From: Methanobacteriota archaeon
Lineage (GTDB): Archaea; Thermoplasmatota; Poseidoniia; Poseidoniales; Poseidoniaceae
DNA: 53,368 nt
Direction of reading: 5' to 3'
NCBI GenBank assembly: GCA_011526375.1
Contig: WTIT01000115.1
Location: 21,592 to 74,959 of the forward strand
Positions 36,547 through 45,126 of the stretch are shown piece by piece. How positions within the stretch are numbered: position 1 is the first letter of the stretch; every line of letters begins with the position of its first letter. The notes beneath the pieces were generated by a model, which was not told where the DNA came from, did no database searches, and was given only the letters and a program-made list of their open reading frames with translations. Both the position numbers and the translations under genes were made by a program.

Positions 36547-37632
36547 ATGCTAGGACCACTACCGATGGCAACTGAAATTTCACCGGCAGAAGAAGGTGAA
36601 GCCGAGGGTTGCATACAGTGTCAAAAGGGTAGTAAACTCGTGTTATTCGTAACTGGCAAATGTCATTGGGGATGTGATTATTGTCCACTTTCTGATAACC
36701 GTCGTGAATCACCAGATATGTTTGCTAATGAGCGACGGTGCAATGACTGGAGTGAAGTGATTGAAGAGGCTAGAGCGATGAATGCAACTGGTACTGGAAT
36801 TACTGGCGGAGACCCAATGCTCGATATGGAAAAGTCACTAGAGGCAATTAAACAACTAAAATCCGCCTTCGGCAAAGAGCACCACATTCACTTGTACACC
36901 TCAATACCATTTGACCCGGTCAACAGCGTGCGTTTCGCTAATGCTGGTCTAGATGAAATTCGCTTTCATTTACTTGATGGTAGACTCGAGAGATATCTTG
37001 AGGTAATCGATGAATGCCATCGAGTTGGAATCAATGTTGGAATCGAATTACCCTGTGAACCAGACAAATCCGAATCCTTGTTTGAACTGCTTGACGAGAT
37101 AAATGGCACCAATGTACAATTCCTAAACCTCAATGAATTGGAGATAACCGTGGGCAATCAAGAAAATATGGATGTACGAGGTTTCAACCTAAGTGGAGCA
37201 ATGACCGCTGCTGCAGAGGGATCGTTGGAGTTAGGAATTAAGTTGAAACAGCATGCAAAACATATGAGTTTCCATGTTAAATTTTGCAGCGCTAATTTCA
37301 AAGATGCTGGTCAGCTTAGAGCCAGATTTAGGCGAAGGGCAGAAGTCACACTACGACCTTATGAGGTTTTGAGCGATGATGATACAATCCTGTTTGGCGC
37401 CATTCCGACAGAGGAGATTGATGCAAGAGATGATATTGAAGAATTATCAAGCCAATTACAACTATCTGAAGGTTGGATAAGGTATGACTCCATCACAAGA
37501 AGGATAGAGATGCCATTATCGGCAGCAGAAGCAATCGCAGATTTAGTTGATGTTCAAGTACAACTTGTCGAAGTTCATCCCACCCACGAAAGATTAGAAG
37601 TATCGGTGGTAAATCTTAATCAGCACCGATAA
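36547..37632 (+). CDS. Radical SAM protein, archaeal family of unknown substrate
   Basis: 361 residues. The radical SAM cluster is C39-x3-C43-x2-C46 (GKCHWGCDYC), and a second pair C-x-x-C precedes it (C22, C25). The TGITGGDPMLD segment is the SAM-binding GGE-like motif and LDEIRFHLLDGRL continues the barrel. The C-terminal 100 residues are a separate acidic domain. I know of similar archaeal proteins near pyruvate-formate-lyase-activating enzymes but cannot assign a substrate. AGGTG lies before the ATG. It is upstream of the membrane phosphodiesterase on the same strand, 65 bases apart. Confidence 0.75.
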   Translation: MLGPLPMATEISPAEEGEAEGCIQCQKGSKLVLFVTGKCHWGCDYCPLSDNRRESPDMFANERRCNDWSEVIEEARAMNATGTGITGGDPMLDMEKSLEAIKQLKSAFGKEHHIHLYTSIPFDPVNSVRFANAGLDEIRFHLLDGRLERYLEVIDECHRVGINVGIELPCEPDKSESLFELLDEINGTNVQFLNLNELEITVGNQENMDVRGFNLSGAMTAAAEGSLELGIKLKQHAKHMSFHVKFCSANFKDAGQLRARFRRRAEVTLRPYEVLSDDDTILFGAIPTEEIDARDDIEELSSQLQLSEGWIRYDSITRRIEMPLSAAEAIADLVDVQVQLVEVHPTHERLEVSVVNLNQHR

Positions 37633-37696
37633 CGGTAAGGAAAAAAACCTAACTAAGTCACTGCTTTTACCAAATCGTCGACAAGAGGATTAAGTA

Positions 37697-40276
37697 TTGA
37701 ATTTAATTTGGCCCACTATGGAAAAGGACGATTGGTCAAAGATTGGCAGTCGTAAGTTTCTATTTTTTGCCATATTGATGGTTGCAGTTTTGGCATTACC
37801 CTCGTTTTTGTACACTGGAGCATACATTATTTCTGATGCACCTGCCCCAAAAAATGGTTTAGAAATGCCCCCATCACCGGATGAAAAGTTGAGTGAAGGT
37901 TTACTATTCATTGTGCTTGATGGCGGTAGGCAATCACTGATGGACAGTCAAGAATTGATGCCAACCCTTCACGCAAAAAAGCGCAATGGCACCTACATTG
38001 ATGTTCTAACAAATCCATTGACTATGACTGCTTCCTGTGTTAAGGAGATGGCTACGGGCATCCCTTCAAGGCCAAATGAAGGTTTGAATAATTTTCACCC
38101 TGACCATCCAGGAACAGAAGATGGGTGGACTTTGGCAAGCGAACATGATGGCAACGGAGATGGAATTTATGACTACCGTGTCGGCATAGTTGGAGATTAT
38201 GTATGGGGTGATTTGTATGCCGATAATGAAAAAATCAACTTCATGAAACATCGCTACGGACATGCTGACTACTACAAAGGAGACGAAGAATCATTTGTTA
38301 CACTGAATGCCTGGCTCGATGGCGAAGTGCCAAAAAGCAATACTAGACCGGGGACAACTTATGAAGAGCCACCCAATGTGATAATTGCTCATCTATCAGG
38401 CTTAGATAGTGTAGGGCACAGATACGCAGTCAAGAACTCTGAAGAATATGCTGATAAATTACGCTGGTTAGATGAAAATTTTGCAACAATATTTGCCAAA
38501 GTTCCCGACACATGGACTGTTGTAGTTACTGCTGATCACGGCCTCACTGATAGTGGCCAACATGGTTCACCTGATTTAGAAATTAGAGAAGTCGGAGCTT
38601 GGATGTGGGGTCCAAATGTCAAGGAGAATTATTACTATCCTGAACAGATCGATCAACGTGACCTTGCAACCTTACCATCACTTTTGTTTTCCTTACCTTT
38701 ACCTCATGCAGTTCATGGTAAATTTCCTCTTGATGCATTCACTTTAACTGACGAAAAGCATCAAGAATTGGAGCAGTGGAATTGGAATTCGACTGTTTCA
38801 AGAAATGAATGGATGCAAGAAAACGACCACCCGTATTTTGAAGGTTTGACTAGAGAAAACATTGAATGGGAAAAAATATCTTATGATGAAATCGGTTTAC
38901 GGAGTTTAGATCTTATCATTTCGACCTTGGCCTTTTTAGGAATCAGTGCAGGAATTTTCATTCTTGCTAAACGTCAAGAAATTTCTCCATCAGGAAGCAT
39001 AAAATTAGCCGCAGTCTTCTCTCTTGGGTTCATTTTCTCAATGATTGTTTCCTTCAACAGAGATACGCTAGCGTTGCCGTATTACATGGTCGGATATATT
39101 CTACCAATTGTGTTCTTTGCTATTTGTGGCTACACCATGATGAGCAAGAAACTCAGCGAACAACGAAGGATGAAATTTGGTTATCCCCTTTTGATAATGT
39201 TTGTTACGATGATTATATTCACAGAATCAAGAATTTCGGCGATAAACATTCTGATGCTGATTATGCTTTTCACACCCATATTCAGGACTCCTGACGAAAA
39301 TAAAAAATCTGCTAATCTCATACTTTGGAGTTTTACAATTGCTATAATTCCAATCACTCTGCTATCACATTATCGAGTATTCTATTGGTCTATGCCAAGA
39401 GGCATAATCAACCTCTCAATACAACAAGATTTCATACCATGGCTGATGAATACTGGGTTTATTGTATTGGGAATTCTATTCTACCAAATCAATACTAAGT
39501 CCCTCGATACAAATCTGAAGAAATATTCAGTTGTAGGTCTGTTTTCTTCAATACCGACACTTATGATTCTTGAAAACAACATGGTAGATTGGATATTACT
39601 GTCGTCGATGATTATTGTGCTTGTTTATGCGACATATATGAAAATTAAGAACATTCAACATGAGATTGAATTAATCACCCTTGTGGTATTTTGTTGGTTA
39701 ACCATGAGTTGGGGCGGATATGTTGGGGCAATCAGCATTGTGCTTTACGTTTCGTTTAGATCATTTTTCAATAACGAACTTAACTTTTTGTTTGAGAAAC
39801 CTAATGACTTGTCAAAACAAATCCCCCAGATGATGATTATGACATTATTGCCGCTGGTAATTTGGTATACATGGTGGGCAGCACTGGGCCAAATTGGAGG
39901 ATTCTACCATCCTAGAGATGTTGACCCCGGTAGTTTATACTTGAACGGTGGTTACATTGGAGATAGATTCTCCCCAAGCAATAGTTGGGTAGGATTCATG
40001 GGCGGTGGCCCTGCTGCTGCGATGTCAATTCTATGGTTCAGTTTATTCTACAAAGCAGGCTTCAACATTAGGTATGTAGCATACTTCCTAATGGCTAGAT
40101 TAGCGATGTTATCGCTACATTTATCCATTTCACCCAATCTTCCAAGATTAATCTTCAAGTTGTCTTGGGATATAATATTCGCTTTGGGGTTACTTGGATT
40201 CATGATTCATGTCTTAGTTCATGATCGAATGAAGAATAAAAATCTAAAATCAATAGACGCTATTCTGACTCAGTAA
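37697..40276 (+). CDS. GPI ethanolamine-phosphate transferase-like membrane enzyme (alkaline phosphatase superfamily)
   Basis: 859 residues. One N-terminal membrane segment (about 20-42), then an outside catalytic domain (about 65-340) and about 12 membrane segments. The catalytic domain follows type I phosphodiesterase/PIG-N-PIG-O order: LLFIVLDGGR (metal Asp, D75), LTMTAS (candidate nucleophile Thr), MATGIPSRPN, GIVGDYVWGDLY, IIAHLSGLDSVGHRY (D237, H241), VVVTADHGLTDSGQHG (D280, H281, H289). The GDYVWGDLY and HLSGLDSVGH blocks closely parallel those of eukaryotic GPI ethanolamine-phosphate transferases (GDDTWKDLF, HFLGVDHCGH). TTG 37697 has GAGGA seven bases upstream; ATG 37718 is the alternative. 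The 3' end overlaps the convergent phosphatidyltransferase gene by 17 bases. The donor and acceptor are unknown. Confidence 0.78.
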   Translation: MNLIWPTMEKDDWSKIGSRKFLFFAILMVAVLALPSFLYTGAYIISDAPAPKNGLEMPPSPDEKLSEGLLFIVLDGGRQSLMDSQELMPTLHAKKRNGTYIDVLTNPLTMTASCVKEMATGIPSRPNEGLNNFHPDHPGTEDGWTLASEHDGNGDGIYDYRVGIVGDYVWGDLYADNEKINFMKHRYGHADYYKGDEESFVTLNAWLDGEVPKSNTRPGTTYEEPPNVIIAHLSGLDSVGHRYAVKNSEEYADKLRWLDENFATIFAKVPDTWTVVVTADHGLTDSGQHGSPDLEIREVGAWMWGPNVKENYYYPEQIDQRDLATLPSLLFSLPLPHAVHGKFPLDAFTLTDEKHQELEQWNWNSTVSRNEWMQENDHPYFEGLTRENIEWEKISYDEIGLRSLDLIISTLAFLGISAGIFILAKRQEISPSGSIKLAAVFSLGFIFSMIVSFNRDTLALPYYMVGYILPIVFFAICGYTMMSKKLSEQRRMKFGYPLLIMFVTMIIFTESRISAINILMLIMLFTPIFRTPDENKKSANLILWSFTIAIIPITLLSHYRVFYWSMPRGIINLSIQQDFIPWLMNTGFIVLGILFYQINTKSLDTNLKKYSVVGLFSSIPTLMILENNMVDWILLSSMIIVLVYATYMKIKNIQHEIELITLVVFCWLTMSWGGYVGAISIVLYVSFRSFFNNELNFLFEKPNDLSKQIPQMMIMTLLPLVIWYTWWAALGQIGGFYHPRDVDPGSLYLNGGYIGDRFSPSNSWVGFMGGGPAAAMSILWFSLFYKAGFNIRYVAYFLMARLAMLSLHLSISPNLPRLIFKLSWDIIFALGLLGFMIHVLVHDRMKNKNLKSIDAILTQ

Positions 40277-41156
40277 TTTGTTGTTCCTGCAATTCAGATT
40301 GCATAGGTCCTGTGACAATATAGACAATTAGTAATATTGCTGATATTGAATAAAGGATGAACTGAGGCCTTGTATCTCCGAGGTCAATGCCAAACTCTGT
40401 TGCGTGAATCAGCGATAAAATAGTACCAGACAATATTGCAATACCCTGTATGGCAGAAATTTTTAACGGCAGGCCGCCTTTGTTTTTTGGCAGCTTCCTA
40501 TCTGCAATCATAAGACCTCCAGAGATAATCATCACTGGTAGAATCAAGAAATCAAAATATGGCTTCTCCACTGACGAAGAAGAAGAATTGAAGAAGTTAA
40601 AAAACGAATCATTTGAAACATCGGGGCCGAATCCACTAGATGGTTGTAACCAAATCAGTGCTGCCGCAGTAATTAGCACCATTGCATTGGCTGGAGAGGC
40701 TAGGCCGTGGAAATATACCTTGTCTGATGCTTCCTCATATTGAAATCTAGCCAACCTTAGCATACCAGTTACAATCACCCAACACGCAGCAATTCCTAGA
40801 GATATACTCCATATTGGGGCAGCTTCTCCCCAACGACCGAACATGACAAAAATCAACAAAGCCGGTGCGACACAAAATGAAATACAATCTGACATTACGT
40901 CGAGAGTCCCTCCGAGTAATTTTCTTTTTGAGTATCTCCTTGCTATTGGCCCATCGATTATATCGCCGATTACCGATAGTAGAATACAAGTCATAGCACC
41001 CCAAATATAATTGGTTTTCACACCGTCTGCGAAATATGGATTTTGTAACTCCTCAACTGCTAATATAATAAACATTAACGCAGCAACACCAAGCAAACCA
41101 TTAGCAAGGGTGATAAAATCTGCAATTCCCATTAACCTGTAGGTTGATTTCACCAC
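40260..41156 (-). CDS. pssA: CDP-alcohol phosphatidyltransferase (archaetidylserine synthase-like)
   Basis: About 298 residues with seven or eight membrane segments. The CDP-alcohol phosphatidyltransferase signature D-G-x2-A-R-x8-G-x3-D-x3-D is complete: DGPIARRYSKRK followed by GTLDVMSD. The position of the motif and the flanking GIADFITLANGLLG and RLARFQYEE segments match CDP-diacylglycerol serine phosphatidyltransferase (PssA) type. It would link a polar alcohol, possibly serine, to a CDP-lipid. The gene starts at GTG 41156 (or 41153), preceded by GGGGG; the longer frame to 41234 adds residues without family match. Divergent from the PGF-CTERM gene. Confidence 0.8.
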   Translation of the reverse strand: MVKSTYRLMGIADFITLANGLLGVAALMFIILAVEELQNPYFADGVKTNYIWGAMTCILLSVIGDIIDGPIARRYSKRKLLGGTLDVMSDCISFCVAPALLIFVMFGRWGEAAPIWSISLGIAACWVIVTGMLRLARFQYEEASDKVYFHGLASPANAMVLITAAALIWLQPSSGFGPDVSNDSFFNFFNSSSSSVEKPYFDFLILPVMIISGGLMIADRKLPKNKGGLPLKISAIQGIAILSGTILSLIHATEFGIDLGDTRPQFILYSISAILLIVYIVTGPMQSELQEQQITESE

Positions 41157-41298
41157 GATTCCCCCAATATGGTTCAACCCTCCTTGGTATTCTATACAAG
41201 AATGTTTAGCCGGAAAGCAACCAAAAATGCCCATTGTGAGGTAAGGACATCTAACACGACATGCTTAAACCTAAATATCGCCAATTGATGGAAAAACT

Positions 41299-41874
41299 AT
41301 GGGAAGGAAAAGCCTTATTGTGAGCGTTTTGGTTTTGATTATGCTTTCACCAAATTCATTCGCCGCTGGTGATGCGGGAGTTGACGTCAATCCTGAAGGA
41401 GATGAACCATTCACAGTAATTGAACGCACTACACCGTCTGTCGACAAAGAAACATGGTCACTAACAATTGAAATGAGTCAAGAGGCACATGACAACGGTA
41501 CCACTTTCAAAATTGTCACACAAATCTGCACCAATGATGGTGTTTGTGACCCTCCAGTAACGATGGATGCGGAAATTACTGATAGACTGCACACTGTTTC
41601 ACTCTCGCCGCCAAGTGATCATTCTTACGTTAACTGGCGTGTTAAAGCAACTGATGCGGATGGCAACAATACGAATCACCCGCATGGCGATTGGTTCACC
41701 ACATGGTCTTCATGCTGGTATACTGAAGGAACATGGGGCGGAGTCGATGCACTAAGTGATGGTGGTTGTGCAGATAATTCCGAAGAAACCCCTGGTTTTA
41801 CGGCAATAATTGCAGTTGCAGCAACAACTCTTGCTATTGCAGCTGTATCTAGGCGAAAATCCTACCAGAAGTAG
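41299..41874 (+). CDS. Secreted PGF-CTERM-type surface protein
   Basis: 191 residues. Signal peptide at the N-terminus (SLIVSVLVLIMLSPNSFAAGDA). The mature part is a small beta-rich domain with paired cysteines (CTNDGVCDPP, WSSCWYTEG, GGCADN). The C-terminus has a TPGF motif, then a hydrophobic segment (AIIAVAATTLAIAAV) and an RRK cluster. This matches the PGF-CTERM sorting signal, recognised in archaea by archaeosortase A, which removes the tail and leaves the protein lipid-anchored. The archaeosortase itself is not in the window. Divergent from the pssA-like gene, with a probable TATA (cttaaacctaaata) about 25-35 bases before the ATG. Confidence 0.75.
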   Translation: MGRKSLIVSVLVLIMLSPNSFAAGDAGVDVNPEGDEPFTVIERTTPSVDKETWSLTIEMSQEAHDNGTTFKIVTQICTNDGVCDPPVTMDAEITDRLHTVSLSPPSDHSYVNWRVKATDADGNNTNHPHGDWFTTWSSCWYTEGTWGGVDALSDGGCADNSEETPGFTAIIAVAATTLAIAAVSRRKSYQK

Positions 41875-42023
41875 TACACAATTGGTATCGAAAGAACAAC
41901 CACAATTGATAACCAGTATAGTGGTTTTACCCACCACTTACCACCCAATTTTTTATCGACAACTTCTCCAACCGCCTCAAGTGCTTCTTCGACCATCTGT
42001 GATGGAATAATGTCTGCTGGCAT
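41862..42023 (-). CDS. Small tail-anchored membrane protein (53 residues)
   Basis: A short frame from ATG 42023 to a TAG at 41862. The protein has an amphipathic, acidic N-terminus (SQMVEEALEAVGEVVDKKLG), a basic/aromatic patch and one C-terminal membrane segment (PLYWLSIVVVLSIPIVYYFW) reaching the last residue. It overlaps the 3' end of the PGF-CTERM gene by 13 bases on the opposite strand. Composition and the ordered layout argue that it is real. I recognise no family. Confidence 0.55.
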   Translation of the reverse strand: MPADIIPSQMVEEALEAVGEVVDKKLGGKWWVKPLYWLSIVVVLSIPIVYYFW

Positions 42024-42111
42024 GGCTCCTACCGGCCTAGAACTAAACTAATCTACAAATCAAATTTACTACAGTACCAATGTTGATAACCGGATTTACT
42101 CTAACACATCC

Positions 42112-43449
42112 ATGGAGTGGACAGTAGTATTGATATCACTGTTAATTGCTTATCTCATCATTACATTCCTCTTTCACATTTTTTTTCCAGAACACCATCT
42201 TGATTGGCAGAGCATCAACCTAGATGATATCACTTTTCCAAATGAGTTCACTTGGGGTGTTGCTACTGCATCCCATCAAATTGAAGGTGGCAATTCAAAC
42301 AATTGGACACAGTTTGAAGAACGCGAGAACAAGGAACGCAGTGGTCTGGCTTGTAACCATTGGAATCTGTGGCAAAAGGACCATGAACTGTTAACAGAAT
42401 TAGGTGTTAGCAGCTACCGATTCTCCATCGAATGGAGTCGAATTGAACCAAATGAAGGTGAATGGAATGAAGAAGCAATCCTGGTCTACTCGGATATGAT
42501 CGATTCCTTGATTGCTAAAGGAATAGAGCCAATGGTAACTTTACACCATTTTTCACATCCAATATGGTTTGAAGAAAAAGGTGGATTCTACAACCAAGAA
42601 AATCTTATCCATTTCAAAAACTATTGCACTAAAATATTCCCATATTTCTCCGACCGAGTAACAAAATGGTGTACTGTCAATGAGCCTGATGTATTTTCAA
42701 TAATGGGCTACCATATGGGTATGTTTCCTCCAGGAAAGCGCTCACCGCTAAAGGCTATTCGAGTTATGAAAAATGTCATGATTGCTCATGGTGAAGTATA
42801 TCATGAACTAAAGCAATTAAGCCCAAATTCGTATATTGGACTGGCAAAGAATGTGACAATATTTGACCCATACAGAAGGTGGAACCTGCTTCATTGGCTA
42901 ACCACATTTGCGCTCAACTACATATGGAACGGGGCTATTATTTCATCGCTCAAGAGGGGTCGAATGTATGGTAAATCCGTCAAGCATGTCAAAGGTTCTG
43001 CCGATTTTATTGGCCTTAATTACTACACTCATGTTCTAACCAGTCCATTTCTGCCACAAACTACTGAGATTGACTTACCCTCAAGAAAGCATGAGATTGT
43101 CACCGAATTTGGCTATCCTATGTACGCTGAAGGATTACAACGGGCAACTAAATGGCTTAGTAAACTAAAATTGCCAATTGAGATTACGGAAAATGGGGTT
43201 TCTGACGGAGAAGATAAACTCAGACCAAATCACCTCAAGCGGCATTTATGGATGATTTCTAAACTTATCAAGGAAGGAGTTGACATTCGTTCATACTACC
43301 ACTGGTCATTAATGGATAATTTCGAATGGGCTGAAGGCTACTCAATGAGGTTTGGTCTATACCATGTTGACTATGAAACTCAGACAAGAACCATACGTGA
43401 TAGTGGTAAGACTTACCAATCAATTATCAAATCACAAAAGAGTGGTTAA
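42112..43449 (+). CDS. Membrane-anchored GH1 beta-glycosidase
   Basis: 445 residues. An N-terminal membrane anchor (VVLISLLIAYLIITFLFHIFF) is followed by a glycoside hydrolase family 1 barrel. Visible GH1 signatures are TWGVATASHQIEG near the start, SYRFSIEWSRIEP, the acid/base Glu in TVNEP (E191), the nucleophile Glu in IEITENG (E360) and the DNFEWAEGY aglycone loop. GH1 enzymes remove beta-linked sugars such as glucose or galactose. The anchor suggests it works on a membrane or surface substrate, possibly a glycolipid (inference). Its stop codon is immediately followed by the CCA end of a tRNA gene on the opposite strand. Confidence 0.88.
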   Translation: MEWTVVLISLLIAYLIITFLFHIFFPEHHLDWQSINLDDITFPNEFTWGVATASHQIEGGNSNNWTQFEERENKERSGLACNHWNLWQKDHELLTELGVSSYRFSIEWSRIEPNEGEWNEEAILVYSDMIDSLIAKGIEPMVTLHHFSHPIWFEEKGGFYNQENLIHFKNYCTKIFPYFSDRVTKWCTVNEPDVFSIMGYHMGMFPPGKRSPLKAIRVMKNVMIAHGEVYHELKQLSPNSYIGLAKNVTIFDPYRRWNLLHWLTTFALNYIWNGAIISSLKRGRMYGKSVKHVKGSADFIGLNYYTHVLTSPFLPQTTEIDLPSRKHEIVTEFGYPMYAEGLQRATKWLSKLKLPIEITENGVSDGEDKLRPNHLKRHLWMISKLIKEGVDIRSYYHWSLMDNFEWAEGYSMRFGLYHVDYETQTRTIRDSGKTYQSIIKSQKSG

Positions 43450-43525
43450 TGGTGGACACTGGGGGATTTGAACCCCCGGCCTTCTGGTTGCAAACCAGAC
43501 GCTCTTCCAACTGAGCTAAGCGCCC
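43450..43525 (-). tRNA. tRNA-Ala (UGC)
   Basis: On the minus strand the cloverleaf folds fully. The acceptor stem GGGCGCT pairs with AGTGTCC, with the G3-U70 pair that marks alanine tRNA. The anticodon arm is TCTGG-TTTGCAA-CCAGA (anticodon TGC), and the T arm is GGGGG-TTCAAAT-CCCCC. The gene has an encoded CCA (43450-43452) and no intron. The body is 73 bases (43453-43525). Confidence 0.97.
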
Positions 43526-43575
43526 TCAAGGTTGGCGGAGAGTCTCCACCTTTTCTATGTTGCCAATGTAAATCG

Positions 43576-44889
43576 TCACTCTACAAGATCGATTGTGGCA
43601 TCTCTGTCAGGACCTACACCAACTGATGTGCAGGGAACTCCAACCAAATTTTCAATTTGCTTGATGTAATGTTGTGCTGCAGATGGTAGAACAGAATATC
43701 CAAGGCCCTCATCATTAGCTTTCTTGGCAATACCGAGCCATTCGGCAAGTGAGTGAGAAGGAAAACCAGGCATGGTAATGTAAATTGGTTTACAGCGAGC
43801 AAGTGCTGATGCGCTTGATGGCATTTCTCGAATTTCCTTGCCATCTAATTCGTATGCTACACAGATATTCAATTCATCTAATCCACCAAGCACATCTAAC
43901 TTAGTAAGGGCTAATCCAGTAAAGCCATTGATTCTATGAGCATGACGCATGACTACAGCATCAAACCAACCACAACGGCGTTTCCTACCAGTAGTCGTGC
44001 CAAATTCATGACCTACTGTTCCCAGGTGGTCGCCAACTTCATCTTCTAATTCTGTCGGCATTGCACCATTGCCAACTCTAGTGATATAGGCCTTAGTTAT
44101 GCCAATCACTTCACTGACGTGCCCTGGATGAATCCCTGCCCCATGGGTAGAATTTCCTCTTGATGTCACACTTGAAGTAACATAGGGAAAAGTTCCCTGA
44201 TCGATATCTAGGAGACAACCTTGAGCACCTTCGAGAATTACATGCTCATCCATTTTTAGAGCGTTATCAAGCATCAAACCGGTGTTGCCGATACTACCTG
44301 AGTAATTGTCCCAAATCCAGTTAACATCGGCTCGCAAGCCAACGATGGTAATTTTGTCCTTGCATCCAGCAGCTTGCAGAGAGGCGTTCATTCGACTAAC
44401 TGTTGACTCATACCAAGCCTCATCATCCTTGACTTCTTCGATATCCCCGAACCTTAATCCGATTCGATTTATTTTGTCAGCATAAGTTGGACCGATTCCT
44501 CTTCCAGTTGTGCCTATTTTTTTATCCAAACCGTCAAGAAATCGATGGTAAGGAAGGATTACATGTGCACGCTCGCTTACGAACAAACGGTCTCCTCTAG
44601 GGTCCTCACCCGTTGATTCTTCCCAGTTTTTTAATTCTTTATCTAACACCCAAGGGTCGATAACCATACCATCACCCAAGACTAGATTACATTCTTTTCT
44701 GGTTATTCCTGATGGCAACAGATGGAATTTGAGTACTTCGTCACCTAGCACGACAGTGTGTCCAGCATTATTGCCACCTTGAAAGCGGGCTACCCATGTT
44801 GCTTGTTCAGCAATTCGGTCGACCAATTTTCCTTTACCTTCGTCTCCCCATTGCGCACCTAGTACCACTGTTGCAGGCATGTCTGTCAT
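43576..44889 (-). CDS. purA: Adenylosuccinate synthase
   Basis: Joins IMP and aspartate with GTP in the first committed step to AMP. 437 residues. P-loop-like GAQWGDEGKGKLVD near the N-terminus and the NNAGHTV segment with the catalytic His are typical. Also visible are GTTGRGIGPTYADK (IMP site), LEGAQGCLLDIDQGTFPYVTSS, and the C-terminal TTTGRKRRCGWFD block. ATG 44889 is the longest start; ATG 44880 (MPATVV) has GGGATGA at good spacing and may be the real one. Confidence 0.95.
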   Translation of the reverse strand: MTDMPATVVLGAQWGDEGKGKLVDRIAEQATWVARFQGGNNAGHTVVLGDEVLKFHLLPSGITRKECNLVLGDGMVIDPWVLDKELKNWEESTGEDPRGDRLFVSERAHVILPYHRFLDGLDKKIGTTGRGIGPTYADKINRIGLRFGDIEEVKDDEAWYESTVSRMNASLQAAGCKDKITIVGLRADVNWIWDNYSGSIGNTGLMLDNALKMDEHVILEGAQGCLLDIDQGTFPYVTSSVTSRGNSTHGAGIHPGHVSEVIGITKAYITRVGNGAMPTELEDEVGDHLGTVGHEFGTTTGRKRRCGWFDAVVMRHAHRINGFTGLALTKLDVLGGLDELNICVAYELDGKEIREMPSSASALARCKPIYITMPGFPSHSLAEWLGIAKKANDEGLGYSVLPSAAQHYIKQIENLVGVPCTSVGVGPDRDATIDLVE

Positions 44890-44950
44890 CCCAAGCCCTG
44901 CGCGTACCGTCTTTGAACTATGTCCTCAAAAGCAAGTATTTGCCAAATAA

Positions 44951-44960
44951 GTATATAGAC
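44951..44960 (-). promoter_or_regulatory. Possible TATA box for purA
   Basis: On the minus strand GTCTATATAC, about 62 bases before the ATG, within an AT-rich stretch (44930-45000). It would give a leader of roughly 35-40 bases. The region 44890-45126 otherwise holds the tfb promoter and no gene. Confidence 0.3.
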
Positions 44961-45082
44961 CTAAAATATTAATTAAACAACAGTTTATATTCAAATTAAT
45001 CTACATAGTGACATATCAGTGTAAACTAACGGTGATTTGTGTAGATATACGCTATTTAGGAAGGGAACAGAAATTCAAAGTG

Positions 45083-45091
45083 TTTATATAA
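45083..45091 (+). promoter_or_regulatory. TATA box of tfb
   Basis: TTTATATAA, about 40 bases before the ATG at 45127. A start of transcription about 25 bases downstream leaves a leader of about 15 bases that contains the strong ribosome-binding site GGAGGT (45114-45119). Confidence 0.5.
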
Positions 45092-45126
45092 CTCGAGAAC
45101 GAACTAGTTAACTGGAGGTTAAGTAA

